Origin: Bradyrhizobium sp.
Lineage (GTDB): Bacteria > Pseudomonadota > Alphaproteobacteria > Rhizobiales > Xanthobacteraceae
Reading direction: 5' to 3'
Length of the DNA stretch: 42,327 nucleotides
Assembly (NCBI RefSeq): GCF_030654605.1
Contig: NZ_JAURXB010000294.1
Span: 1-42,327 of the forward strand
In this document: positions 34,389 through 42,327 of the stretch, piece after piece
How positions within the stretch are numbered: the stretch's first letter is position 1
How the letters are laid out: each line of letters opens with the position of its first letter
Position numbers and translations under genes: made by a program
Notes under the pieces: generated by a model
The model's database searches: none
Told to the model about the DNA's origin: nothing
The model's input: the letters and a program-made list of their open reading frames with translations, nothing else

Positions 34389-34705
34389 GAAACTCGCGGC
34401 CATTTTACGCACATCCATCCATTGGTCACGCGGCCAGCCATTTTTGACGCGGCGCGAGGCGTTGCGTTCCGGGCATGCCGGGTCAATGCTTTGGTCGCGG
34501 CAGGCGCTGGGGACGTTCAACGGATTGGCTGCATCAGGGGAGTGCCTGCGGCTTTGCGGGGTTGCAGCGCTAGCTGCGAGTAGCGCAACAGCAGCAAGGA
34601 AGCTATCCTGTGCGGGGGGCGAGCGGGCCCGCGGCTGACTTTTGACCGCGAAATGGTCGGCAGGATTACGCTTGCAGTGATTATTCCAGCGAGGACGGCA
34701 GTTTT
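34389..34705. other. Divergent intergenic region
   Basis: 317 bases between the divergent exported-protein gene (minus) and the DUF3754-type gene (plus). Part of it (34389-34520) is an open extension of the minus-strand gene without signal-peptide character. Promoters for both directions are expected here; no convincing promoter elements or other features are seen. Confidence 0.4.
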
Positions 34706-35992
34706 GTGAAGGGAGTACCGGGCGAATCGGCCGTTCCGGAGTCGCGGGATCGTTTCATTCCGCTTCGGAAGTCGGATTTGATCGATGGCCTCGTCGCCGC
34801 GGGCCATCTCGGCGACGCCGGTGAGATCGGGTTCCGGCAATTTGCGCGTCAACTCGGCGCCGTCTTTCATTACCAGTATTTCGAACAGCTCGACCTGCTG
34901 CGCGAGGCCTATTTTCCCTTCGACCCCGAGCTCGATGCGCGGTCCTGCGGATCTCACCAGGAAAACGAGGCGGCCTATCGCCGGCTGAGCGAGGAGGTAG
35001 TGCGTGTACTCACCGAGGCCAATTTCATCGAGATCACGCATGACGAAATCATCAAGGCCTTTGCCGAGCACGCGTTGGTTCGAGTCAAGCTCAAGGCCCC
35101 GGTCGAGGAATACCGCGACGTCCGCATGTTCCGCCGCGGCAGCCACATGGAGACCATCGAAATTCCGGTCTGGCGGGGCTTGCGCCGGCGCTCGCGCGAG
35201 ATCGAGGTGTTCGACGACGTGGTGATGATGGTTGCGACCCGGCCGGGCGTCGACACGCCGGCGGACGCCCGCAATCTGCGCTGGAGCGGGAAGCGGAGCA
35301 GTCATAAAATTCGCGGCGGCGCCGTGCTGTTCAAGTATTTCCGGCACGTCGCCCGCGCCGATCTCGAGGCGCTGTATCCCAATGTGCGGGTGGTGATGAG
35401 TCTGTCCGACCAGCTCATGCTGGGCGTGCCGGCCATTTTCGGCGGCATCCCGATCCTGATCAAGCTCGCATCGACCCTGGTGATCCTGTTTCTGGTCGCC
35501 GGCTTCTACCTCGGCGTCAACGGAACGCTCGGCGACAATGATCTCGAGCAGGCGCTGGCCGCGCTCAGCGGCCTGTTCGCGCTCGGCGCCTTCATGCTGC
35601 GGCAATGGGGAAACTTCCACCGTCAGTCGCTGATTCATCAGAAGCAGCTGACCGACAATATCTACTATCGCAATATCAACAATAATTCCGGCATTTTCAG
35701 TTATCTGATCGGCGAGGCCGAGGAACAGGAGTGGAAGGAAGCGCTGGTGGCCTACTACTGCCTGGCCACAGCAGCGCAACCGCTTACGCAGGCAGCTCTC
35801 GGTGCTGATATCGATGAACTCTTGTCGCAGCGTTTCGCCGTCTCGGCCGATTTCGCCATCAATGAGGCGCTGTCGCGGCTGAAGCGCCTTGGGCTACTGG
35901 ACGAGAGCGGCGGTATGCTGTCGGCTCTGCCGCTTCCCGCGGCGATCGAACGGCTGGAGACCGAGTGGGCGCAGTTGCTGCGGCCTACCTAG
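34706..35992 (+). CDS. DUF3754/TMEM143-like membrane protein
   Basis: 428 residues from GTG 34706, with GAGG upstream. N-terminal soluble region with SRDRFIPLRKSDLIDGLVA, VFHYQYFEQLDLLREAYFPFDPE; middle DUF3754-type region with EYRDVRMFRRGSHMETIEIPVWRGLRRR and GGAVLFKYFRHVARADLEALYPNVRVVMS. Two or three transmembrane helices follow (LMLGVPAIFGGIPILIKLASTLVILFLVAGFYLG and LAALSGLFALGAFMLRQW), then a cytoplasmic tail with QKQLTDNIYYRNINNNSGIFSYLIGEAEEQEWKEALVAYY. The family occurs in bacteria and in mitochondria (TMEM143) with unknown function. Its TAG shares four bases (CTAG, 35989-35992) with the convergent korB stop. Confidence 0.82.
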   Translation: MKGVPGESAVPESRDRFIPLRKSDLIDGLVAAGHLGDAGEIGFRQFARQLGAVFHYQYFEQLDLLREAYFPFDPELDARSCGSHQENEAAYRRLSEEVVRVLTEANFIEITHDEIIKAFAEHALVRVKLKAPVEEYRDVRMFRRGSHMETIEIPVWRGLRRRSREIEVFDDVVMMVATRPGVDTPADARNLRWSGKRSSHKIRGGAVLFKYFRHVARADLEALYPNVRVVMSLSDQLMLGVPAIFGGIPILIKLASTLVILFLVAGFYLGVNGTLGDNDLEQALAALSGLFALGAFMLRQWGNFHRQSLIHQKQLTDNIYYRNINNNSGIFSYLIGEAEEQEWKEALVAYYCLATAAQPLTQAALGADIDELLSQRFAVSADFAINEALSRLKRLGLLDESGGMLSALPLPAAIERLETEWAQLLRPT

Positions 35993-37044
35993 CGCAGGCT
36001 CGCGTTGATCTTTTCGAGCGCGGCGGTGCCGGGGCAAAGATCCCCCGCGTCCAGCGTATTGAGCGGCACTTCCACGGTGTCGAGATGGCTGTGCAGATCG
36101 TCCGATTCCGGATCGACATACAACAGCCCGGTGACGATCTGTCCCTTGGCGGCGTGCTTCTGCAGGAACGACATCGCCCCGACGCGATCATGCGGATCAT
36201 AGTCGGCATCGATCTTGCGCAGCGCGATCCGGGTGCCGTCGTGCTGTTCGACCAGTTGCACGGTGCCCGGGGCATAATCCACCGTGATCGGGTCGCGTCC
36301 CGAGATGACGTCGAGCCGGTTCACCGCGTCATTGTGCTCGCGCACATAATCGAAACTCTTGGTCGAGCCGGCGTGGTTATTGAAGGCCACGCAGGGGCTG
36401 ATGACGTCGATGAACGCCGCGCCCTTGTGCTGGATCGCGGCCGCGATCAGCGGCACCAATTGGGTCTTGTCGCCGGAGAAGCTGCGCGCCACGAAGCTGG
36501 CGCCGAGCTGCAGCGCGATCGCCACCAGGTCGATCGGGCTGTCGCTGTTGATCAGGCCTTTCTTGGACTTCGAGCCACGGTCGGCGGTGGCCGAGAACTG
36601 GCCCTTGGTCAGGCCGTAGACGCCGTTGTTCTCGACAATATAGGTCATGTTGACGCCGCGCCGGATCGAATGCGCGAACTGGCCGAAGCCGATCGAGGCC
36701 GAGTCGCCGTCGCCGGAAACGCCGAGATAGATCAGGTCGCGGTTGGCGAGATTGGCGCCGGTCAGGACCGACGGCATCCGGCCGTGCACCGAATTGAAGC
36801 CGTGCGAATTGCCGAGGAAATAATCCGGAGTTTTCGAGGAGCAGCCGATGCCGGAAATCTTGGCGACCCGGTGCGGTTCGATCGACAGTTCGAAGCAGGC
36901 TTCGATGATCGAGGCGGTGATTGAGTCATGGCCGCAGCCGGCGCACAGCGTCGAAACCTTGCCCTCGTAATCCCTGTGGGTGAAACCGAGATCGTTTTTC
37001 GGAAGTCCCGGATGCTGGAATTTCGGCTTGGCGATATAGGTCAT
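35989..37044 (-). CDS. korB: 2-oxoacid:ferredoxin oxidoreductase beta subunit
   Basis: 351 residues. The thiamine-diphosphate-binding subunit: STLCAGCGHDSITASIIEA near the N-terminus, GIGCSSKTPDYFL, and the ThDP/Mg motif GVSGDGDSASIGFGQF...ENNGVYGLTKGQ. The length and the CAGCGH form fit KorB-type 2-oxoglutarate:ferredoxin oxidoreductases, which decarboxylate 2-oxoglutarate to succinyl-CoA with reduction of ferredoxin; other 2-oxoacids cannot be excluded. The beta subunit appears to lack its own full ferredoxin domain, so electrons must pass to another protein, possibly the iron-sulfur flavoprotein of this operon. The ATG overlaps the korA TGA as ATGA. Confidence 0.92.
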   Translation of the reverse strand: MTYIAKPKFQHPGLPKNDLGFTHRDYEGKVSTLCAGCGHDSITASIIEACFELSIEPHRVAKISGIGCSSKTPDYFLGNSHGFNSVHGRMPSVLTGANLANRDLIYLGVSGDGDSASIGFGQFAHSIRRGVNMTYIVENNGVYGLTKGQFSATADRGSKSKKGLINSDSPIDLVAIALQLGASFVARSFSGDKTQLVPLIAAAIQHKGAAFIDVISPCVAFNNHAGSTKSFDYVREHNDAVNRLDVISGRDPITVDYAPGTVQLVEQHDGTRIALRKIDADYDPHDRVGAMSFLQKHAAKGQIVTGLLYVDPESDDLHSHLDTVEVPLNTLDAGDLCPGTAALEKINASLR

Positions 37045-38891
37045 GACTTCACCTTGCGGAGCGGGGTCACCTTGAGCTGATCCTGGTGGTCGCCGATCGC
37101 GCCGGCGATGAAGCGCGCGGTAATCGGCGTGCCGTCATAATGCAGGATCGGGATCAGCCGGACCGGATCGATGCCGTTCTCGTTGACGATCAATGAGCGC
37201 AGCTGCGCATCGCGGTTCTGCTCGACCACATAGACGAAGTCGTGGTCGGCGATGAAGCTGGCGACGCTGGAATGGAACGGGAAGGCGCGGATCCTCAAGC
37301 GGTCGAGCTGATGCCCGCGCGATTCGAGGATCCCGATCGCCTCGTCCATCGCCGGCGCGGTGGAGCCGAAATAGATCACGCCGTATTTGGTCGGCTTGGC
37401 GGCGTTGGCCTGCAGCGGCCGCGGCACCATGTCCTGGGCGGTTTCGAACTTGCGCACCAGCCGCTGCATGTTGTCGGCATAAACAGGGCCTTCCTCGGAG
37501 TAGATCGCGTAGCGGTTGCGCGAGGTGCCGCGGGTGAAGAACGAGCCCTTGGTCGGGTGGGTGCCCGGATAGGTGCGGTACGGAATGCCATCGCCGTCGA
37601 CGTCGAGATAGCGCCCGAAGTCGCGGCCGGGTTCATCCAGCATCTCCGCCGTCATCACCTTGCCGCGGTCGTATTGCCTTGCGTCGTCCCACTTCAGTGG
37701 ACGAGAGAGACGGTGGTTCATGCCGATGTCGAGATCGAGCATGAGGAAAATCGTGGTCTGCAGCCGCTCGGCGAGATCGAAGGCCTGGGCGGCGAACTCG
37801 AACGCCTCGGCCGGGTCTTCCGGAAACAGCAGCACATGCTTGGTGTCGCCATGCGAGGCATAGGCGCAGGCGATGACGTCGCATTGCTGGGTACGCGTCG
37901 GCATGCCGGTCGAGGGACCGGCGCGCTGCACGTTCATGATCACGGCCGGAATCTCGGCGAAATAGGACAGGCCGATGAATTCCGTCATCAGGGAGATGCC
38001 GGGGCCGGAGGTGGCGGTGAAGGCGCGGGCGCCATTCCACGACGCGCCGATCACGATGCCGATCGACGCCAACTCGTCCTCGCCCTGGACGATGGCGTAT
38101 TTCGCCTTGCCGGTGACGGGGTCGTGCCGCAGCTTCTTGCAGTGACTGGTGAAGGCATCCGCCACCGATGACGACGGCGTGATCGGATACCACGCGCACA
38201 CGGTGGCGCCGCCGTAGACCGCGCCGAGGGCAGCCGCGCTGTTGCCTTCGATGAAAATGCGGTCGCCGACCTTGTCGGCTTTTTTGACGCGCAGGCCGAT
38301 CGGGCATTTCAGGTTCTGCAGCGCCCAGTCGCGGCCGAGATGAAGCGCGTGGATGTTCGACGACAGCAGCTTTTCCTTGCCCTTGTACTGCTCGCCGATC
38401 AGCTGCTCGACCAGCTTCGGGTCCATGTCGAGCAAGGCGCACATCGCGCCGAGATAGATGATGTTCTTGAAAAGCTGGCGCTGGCGCGGATCGGTATAGG
38501 TCGAGTTGGTGATGGCGGTCAGCGGCACGCCGATCACGGTAATGTCGGCCCGGAATTTCGACGCCGGCATCGGCTTGGTCGAATCGTAGAACAGATAACC
38601 GCCGGGCTCGATCGCGGCGATGTCCTTGTCCCAGGTCTGCGGGTTCATCGCCACCATCATGTCGACGCCGCCGCGGGCGCCGAGATGTCCATCCTCGGTC
38701 ACCCGCACTTCGTACCAGGTCGGAAGCCCCTGGATGTTGGACGGGAAGACGTTGCGCGGGCTGACCGGCACGCCGTGGCGCAGGATCGAACGCGCGAACA
38801 TCTCGTTGGCGCTCGCCGAACCCGAGCCGTTGACGTTGGCGAAGCGGACGACGAAGTCGTTTACGCTGCTGATCGGGCTTTGGACGGACAT
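37041..38891 (-). CDS. korA: 2-oxoacid:ferredoxin oxidoreductase alpha subunit (gamma-alpha fusion)
   Basis: 616 residues from MSVQSPISSVNDFVVRFANVNGSGSASANEMF. The N-terminal about 200 residues are the gamma domain, fused to the alpha pyrimidine-binding domain: GNSAAALGAVYGGATVCAWYPITPSSSVADAF, YAIVQGEDELASIGIVIGASWNGARAFTATSGPGISLMTEFIGLSYFAEIPAVIMNVQRAGPSTGMPTRTQQ. The C-terminal domain has IYFGSTAPAMDEAIGILESRGHQLDRLRIRAFPF. This domain order is typical of KorA/PorA fusions of aerobic proteobacteria. The start overlaps the flavoprotein gene by 31 bases, and the stop overlaps korB by 4, so the three genes form a tight operon. Confidence 0.92.
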   Translation of the reverse strand: MSVQSPISSVNDFVVRFANVNGSGSASANEMFARSILRHGVPVSPRNVFPSNIQGLPTWYEVRVTEDGHLGARGGVDMMVAMNPQTWDKDIAAIEPGGYLFYDSTKPMPASKFRADITVIGVPLTAITNSTYTDPRQRQLFKNIIYLGAMCALLDMDPKLVEQLIGEQYKGKEKLLSSNIHALHLGRDWALQNLKCPIGLRVKKADKVGDRIFIEGNSAAALGAVYGGATVCAWYPITPSSSVADAFTSHCKKLRHDPVTGKAKYAIVQGEDELASIGIVIGASWNGARAFTATSGPGISLMTEFIGLSYFAEIPAVIMNVQRAGPSTGMPTRTQQCDVIACAYASHGDTKHVLLFPEDPAEAFEFAAQAFDLAERLQTTIFLMLDLDIGMNHRLSRPLKWDDARQYDRGKVMTAEMLDEPGRDFGRYLDVDGDGIPYRTYPGTHPTKGSFFTRGTSRNRYAIYSEEGPVYADNMQRLVRKFETAQDMVPRPLQANAAKPTKYGVIYFGSTAPAMDEAIGILESRGHQLDRLRIRAFPFHSSVASFIADHDFVYVVEQNRDAQLRSLIVNENGIDPVRLIPILHYDGTPITARFIAGAIGDHQDQLKVTPLRKVKS

Positions 38892-40660
38892 GATGTTCCT
38901 GCGTGGGTCATATCGATGAGGTATTTCTGCATGTCCCAGGCACCGGTGGGACAGCGTTCGGCGCACAGGCCGCAGTGCAAGCAGACGTCTTCGTCCTTGA
39001 CCATGACGCGCCCGGTCTTGAGGCCATCGGCGACATAGAGGTCCTGGTCCGGATGCAGCGAGGGCGCCTTCAGCCGGGTCCGCAGATCTGCTTCCTCGCC
39101 ATTCTCGGTGAAGTTGATGCAGTCCATCGGACAAATATCGACGCAGGCGTCGCATTCGATGCACAAGGGGGCCGCGAACACGGTCTGAACGTCACAATTC
39201 AGGCAGCGGTGAGCTTCGCCGAGCGCCAGCTTGACGTCATAGCCGAGTTCTACTTCGGCGCGGATGTCCTTCAGCGCGATGACCTTGTCGCGATGCGGCA
39301 CCTTGTAGCGCTTGTCGTTGGAGATGTCGTTGTCGTAGCTCCACTCGTGGATACCCATCTTCTGCGAGGAAACGTTCACCTCGGGCAGCGGCCGTTCGGT
39401 GATGTCCTCGCCGGACAGCATCTTGTGGATCGACAACGCGGCGTCGTGGCCGTGCGCCACCGCCCAGATGATGTTTTTCGGGCCGAACGCGGCGTCGCCG
39501 CCGAAGAACACCTTCGGATTGGTCGACACAAAAGTCCTGGCGTCGACCTTGGGCATGTTCCACTTGTCAAATTCGATGCCGCAGTCGCGCTCGATCCAGG
39601 GGAAGGCATTTTCCTGGCCGACCGCCACCAATACGTCGTCGCAGTTGATCGTCTCGTCCGCTTCGCCCGCCGGCACCAGATTGCGGCGGCCGTTGGCGTC
39701 GTATTCCGCCTTCACCTTCTGGAAGGTGACCCCGGTGAGCTTGCCATTGTCGTGGATGAAAGCGATCGGCACCATGAAATTGAGGATCGGAATGTCCTCG
39801 TGAAGGGCGTCTTCCTTCTCCCACGGTGAGGCCTTCATTTCCTCGAAGCCGGAACGCACGATTACCTTGACGTCTTCGCCGCCGAGCCGGCGCGCAGTGC
39901 GGCAGCAATCCATCGCGGTATTGCCGCCGCCGAGCACGATCACGCGCTTGCCGATCTTGCTGACATGCTCGAACGAAACCGACGCGAGCCATTCGATGCC
40001 GATGTGGATGTTGGCGGCGGCTTCCTTGCGGCCGGGAATTTCCAGCTCGCGGCCGCGCGGCGCGCCGGAGCCGACAAACACCGCGTCGAAGTTTTCGGTG
40101 AGCAACTGCTTGAGGCTGTCGATGCGGTGACCGCCCTTGAACTCGATGCCGAGATTGAGGATGTAGTCGGTTTCCTCGTCGATCACCGAATCCGGCAGCC
40201 GGAATTTCGGAATCTGCGTCCGCATCATGCCGCCGGCCTTGGGGTCGGAATCGAACACGGTGCAGTGGTAGCCGAGCGGTGCTAGGTCTCGGGCCACCGT
40301 CAGCGAGGCGGGACCGCCGCCGACGATCGCGATGCGCTTGCCGTTTTTTGCCATCGGCTTCGGCATGCGGTGCTTGACGTCGTCCTTGAAATCGGCGGCG
40401 ACGCGCTTCAACCGGCAGATCGCGACCGGCGTATCCTCGACGCGGCCGCGGCGGCAGGCCGGCTCGCACGGGCGATCGCAGGTGCGTCCGAGAATCCCCG
40501 GAAACACGTTCGATCTCCAGTTGATCATGTAGGCGTCGCTGTAGCGGCCTGCAGCAATCAAACGGATGTATTCTGGAACGGGCGTATGCGCAGGACAGGC
40601 CCATTGGCAATCGACCACTTTATGGAAGTAGTCCGGCGCCGAAATATCAGTCGGTTTCAT
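38861..40660 (-). CDS. GltD-like iron-sulfur flavoprotein oxidoreductase
   Basis: 599 residues from MKPTDISAPDYFHKVVDCQWACPAHTPVPEY. The N-terminal domain has cysteines for an [4Fe-4S] cluster (DCQWACPAH, GRTCDRPCEPACRRG), as in glutamate synthase small subunits. An FAD motif (IAIVGGGPASLTVARDLAPLG) and an NAD(P)H motif (VIVLGGGNTAMDCCRTARRLGG) follow. The C-terminus adds a 2[4Fe-4S] ferredoxin domain (CIECDACVDICPMDC and CLHCGLCAERCPTGAW). No glutamate synthase large subunit is nearby. Its tight coupling to korAB suggests it carries electrons between KorAB and NAD(P)H; this is inference. Start at 40660 has AAGG close upstream; the frame is open to 40702. Confidence 0.88.
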   Translation of the reverse strand: MKPTDISAPDYFHKVVDCQWACPAHTPVPEYIRLIAAGRYSDAYMINWRSNVFPGILGRTCDRPCEPACRRGRVEDTPVAICRLKRVAADFKDDVKHRMPKPMAKNGKRIAIVGGGPASLTVARDLAPLGYHCTVFDSDPKAGGMMRTQIPKFRLPDSVIDEETDYILNLGIEFKGGHRIDSLKQLLTENFDAVFVGSGAPRGRELEIPGRKEAAANIHIGIEWLASVSFEHVSKIGKRVIVLGGGNTAMDCCRTARRLGGEDVKVIVRSGFEEMKASPWEKEDALHEDIPILNFMVPIAFIHDNGKLTGVTFQKVKAEYDANGRRNLVPAGEADETINCDDVLVAVGQENAFPWIERDCGIEFDKWNMPKVDARTFVSTNPKVFFGGDAAFGPKNIIWAVAHGHDAALSIHKMLSGEDITERPLPEVNVSSQKMGIHEWSYDNDISNDKRYKVPHRDKVIALKDIRAEVELGYDVKLALGEAHRCLNCDVQTVFAAPLCIECDACVDICPMDCINFTENGEEADLRTRLKAPSLHPDQDLYVADGLKTGRVMVKDEDVCLHCGLCAERCPTGAWDMQKYLIDMTHAGTSCPSKARSAA

Positions 40661-40671
40661 TCCTACCTTGT

Positions 40672-40696
40672 CCGCGCCGTTTAAAGGAAGGCGCGG
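40672..40696. promoter_or_regulatory. 5'-leader hairpin before the kor operon
   Basis: Perfect 7-bp stem CCGCGCC/GGCGCGG around an 11-base loop containing TTTAAA. It ends 11 bases upstream of the flavoprotein start codon, just before its ribosome-binding region. On the minus strand it follows a tiny open frame (40754-40719, MMQFKNHKNAD) that has AAGG at a suitable distance. The arrangement could affect translation or transcription of the operon; there is no direct evidence. Confidence 0.35.
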
Positions 40697-40889
40697 CCTC
40701 ATCTTTGTCTGCGAACGCTCAGTCGGCGTTCTTGTGGTTTTTGAATTGCATCATAGACTTACCTTATTAGAGGCATTCCAGAGCGTGCACAAAGGCAAAT
40801 TTGTCTCACCACCAGCCTTCATTAGTCGAAGGCCATAACGTTGCCATCATTGCGGCAGTGCAGCATGCGCAACACGGTTCACGTGGCGT

Positions 40890-41555
40890 TCAAATCGTCG
40901 GGAGGTCGCTCTTTGCGAGGTCCCACATCAGGTGGTAGAGGCCGGTCGAGATCACAGCGGATTTGATCGCGGCATCGCCCAGGCGCGCGGCGATGGTGGC
41001 CGACACCGCCTTCACATCCGTACCGTCAATCAGCACGAACCAGTCGCCGGCGCCGGGATTGGGGGCCGCGGGATCGTCGGTGATCGGCTTGGACAATGAA
41101 GCATCGCTTTCGAGCAGGTGCATCGAGAAAATTCCGTCCAGCTTGCCGGGTTTGAGTTGATCCCGCAGTGCGGTACGCAACCTATCCTTGTCCACGGGAC
41201 GCAGGCGCACGATGCCGAGTGCGGCACCCCGGCCCTGGCCGCGGCTGATCGTGATGCGCGCGACCGCGCGGATCATGTTCTTGAAGCGCGCGATGTTCGC
41301 CTTCGACCAGGCGGTCTGGTTGGCGAGCGCCGTGCGATAGGCCGGACTATCGAGCACCTCGAAGGTTTCGGTGGAATAGAGGCTGAGATATTTCGGCTTG
41401 CCGTCATGGGCGACATAGCGCCGGGCCTCCAGGAAGCCGGGAATTGCGACGCGCTCCTCAAGATGCTCGCGGTCGTACCAGCGGTTGAATTCGGCCTCGT
41501 CGGACGGATCGATGTCCATCGACGTCAGCAGCATTCCCTTTCCGGCGAGCGGCAT
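40890..41555 (-). CDS. Uncharacterised protein, possible DUF4286-type dimeric barrel
   Basis: 221 residues from MPLAGKGMLLTSMDIDPSDEAEFNRWYDREHLEERVAIPGFLEARRYVA. The FNRWYDREHLEERVAIPGF motif, with a conserved tryptophan/tyrosine and H in a small alpha+beta repeat, resembles DUF4286 and related dimeric alpha-beta barrel proteins. A second, similar half (LGIVRLRPVDKDRLRTALRDQ ... GDWFVLIDGTDVKAVSATIAARLG) suggests an internal duplication of the fold. No catalytic role is assigned. Its stop lies about 230 bases past the kor operon leader, in the same orientation. It starts 13 bases after the proline iminopeptidase stop, so the two probably share a transcript. Confidence 0.7.
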   Translation of the reverse strand: MPLAGKGMLLTSMDIDPSDEAEFNRWYDREHLEERVAIPGFLEARRYVAHDGKPKYLSLYSTETFEVLDSPAYRTALANQTAWSKANIARFKNMIRAVARITISRGQGRGAALGIVRLRPVDKDRLRTALRDQLKPGKLDGIFSMHLLESDASLSKPITDDPAAPNPGAGDWFVLIDGTDVKAVSATIAARLGDAAIKSAVISTGLYHLMWDLAKSDLPTI

Positions 41556-41568
41556 GTTCGGATTGTCC

Positions 41569-42327
41569 CTATCGTTTGATGATGGAAGCCAGATCGGCGA
41601 TCGCCTTCATCACGGCGTCCCTGACGCCGGGATCGTATAGCGAATGGCCCGCGCCCTCGACGATGCGGATTTCACATCCGCGCCATGCCGCGGCCAGCGC
41701 GTGCGAGGTCGCGGGCGGACACAGCAAATCGTAGCGGCCCTGCACGATGATGCCGGGAATGCCTTCGAGCCGGCCGGCATGGTTGAGGAGCTGATCGGGG
41801 TTCATGAAGCAATCGTTCTGAAAATAATGCGCTTCCATGAACGGTGTCGACGGCAGCGCGCGGGTCGAGTTCAGCGAAGTGAGATCGAGCCGAACCCGCG
41901 ACGAGGTGTGTTCCGAAAGAATGCGTTCGGTATCGCCCCACGCGCGCGCGGCAGGGGTGTGCACCGCCGGATCGGAATCAAGGATGCGGCGGAAGTAGGC
42001 ATCCAGCGGCTTCTCGCGTTCTTCCCCTGGCAGCACGCCGAGAAAATCTTCGGAGAGTGCGGGATGCAGGCGCGGCAGCGCGTCGAGGAAGGCGCCTTCC
42101 AGCTCCCGGCGGGTGCCGAGAAAGGTCGCGCGCAACACGATGCCGGTGACCCGGTCGGGATGCGTCTGCGCATAGGCCAGCGCCAGCGTCGCGCCCCAGG
42201 ACCCGCCGACGATCATCCAGCGCTGAAACCCAAATTTCTCCCGGATCAACTCCATGTCGGCGATCAGATGCGGCAGGGTGTTATCTTCGCAGCGGCCTTT
42301 TGGGCGGCTGCGGCCGGCGCCGCGCTG
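41569..42327 (-). CDS. pip: Proline iminopeptidase, 5' part beyond the window
   Basis: 252 C-terminal residues are visible; the gene continues off the right end. The first readable residues, QRGAGRSRPKGRCEDNTLPHLIADMELIR, match the DQRGxGRS...NTT region of proline iminopeptidases. The nucleophile elbow follows in VGGSWGATLALAYAQTHP. FMNPDQLLNHAGRLEGIPGIIVQGRYDLLCPP carries the catalytic Asp, and GAGHSLYDPGV the catalytic His. The enzyme is an alpha/beta hydrolase that removes N-terminal proline from peptides. An internal ATG at 42255 is not the true start, as conserved sequence extends upstream of it. Confidence 0.92.
   Translation of the reverse strand, partial: QRGAGRSRPKGRCEDNTLPHLIADMELIREKFGFQRWMIVGGSWGATLALAYAQTHPDRVTGIVLRATFLGTRRELEGAFLDALPRLHPALSEDFLGVLPGEEREKPLDAYFRRILDSDPAVHTPAARAWGDTERILSEHTSSRVRLDLTSLNSTRALPSTPFMEAHYFQNDCFMNPDQLLNHAGRLEGIPGIIVQGRYDLLCPPATSHALAAAWRGCEIRIVEGAGHSLYDPGVRDAVMKAIADLASIIKR

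Noticed and set aside
38892..39164. A 91-residue N-terminal extension of KorA
   Set aside because: It is the shadow of the ferredoxin domain of the GltD-like gene in another frame; the conserved gamma domain begins shortly after ATG 38891.

Overview
The window looks like chromosomal DNA of a GC-rich alphaproteobacterium, most probably Bradyrhizobium or a close relative (Nitrobacteraceae, Hyphomicrobiales). The grounds are the strong third-position GC bias, the polyhydroxyalkanoate-system small protein, the fused transaldolase-glucose-6-phosphate isomerase, and long palindromic intergenic repeats of the kind seen in that group. This is a judgement from gene content and style; no database search was possible.

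Layout. (1) 1-920: a palindromic repeat, a tiny DUF3309 membrane protein and a PHA-system protein. (2) 937-14981, minus strand: a six-gene alpha-glucan/trehalose operon read glgE > treS-mak > glgB > glgX > treZ > treY, with four ATGA stop/start overlaps or near-zero gaps. malQ is divergent at 15182. (3) 17153-24246: a rearranged segment. A GH15 glucoamylase/trehalase-type gene and an L,D-transpeptidase gene each occur twice. Three of the four copies are truncated, arranged as expected from one tandem duplication followed by deletions. Between the copies lie two AT-richer islands. One has a SnoaL-like and a secreted protein; the other has a BLUF blue-light photoreceptor next to a B12-binding-type protein. 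(4) 24364-25271: YidB-like and GlsB-like small proteins and a long palindrome. (5) 25317-32058, minus strand: a pentose-phosphate/Entner-Doudoroff entry operon, tal-pgi > gnd > zwf > gntK > HAD phosphatase. (6) 32297-35992: an RMD1/YagE protein, a DsrE protein, a secreted protein and a DUF3754-type membrane protein. (7) 35989-40660, minus strand: a GltD-like iron-sulfur flavoprotein and the alpha and beta subunits of a 2-oxoacid:ferredoxin oxidoreductase. (8) 40890-42327: an uncharacterised protein and the 3' part of a proline iminopeptidase that runs off the window.

How the genes fit together. Operon 2 encodes a closed cycle. TreS makes maltose from trehalose, the fused maltokinase makes maltose-1-phosphate, GlgE polymerises it and GlgB branches it. 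GlgX debranches the glucan, and TreY and TreZ turn the linear chains back into trehalose. MalQ rearranges leftover maltodextrins. Operon 5 handles glucose-6-phosphate and gluconate, supplying NADPH and pentose phosphates. The kor operon links 2-oxoacid oxidation to ferredoxin and probably NAD(P)H. The most interesting candidate is the BLUF/B12-domain gene pair, which resembles the two sensory modules of AppA split over two genes and sits inside the duplicated segment.
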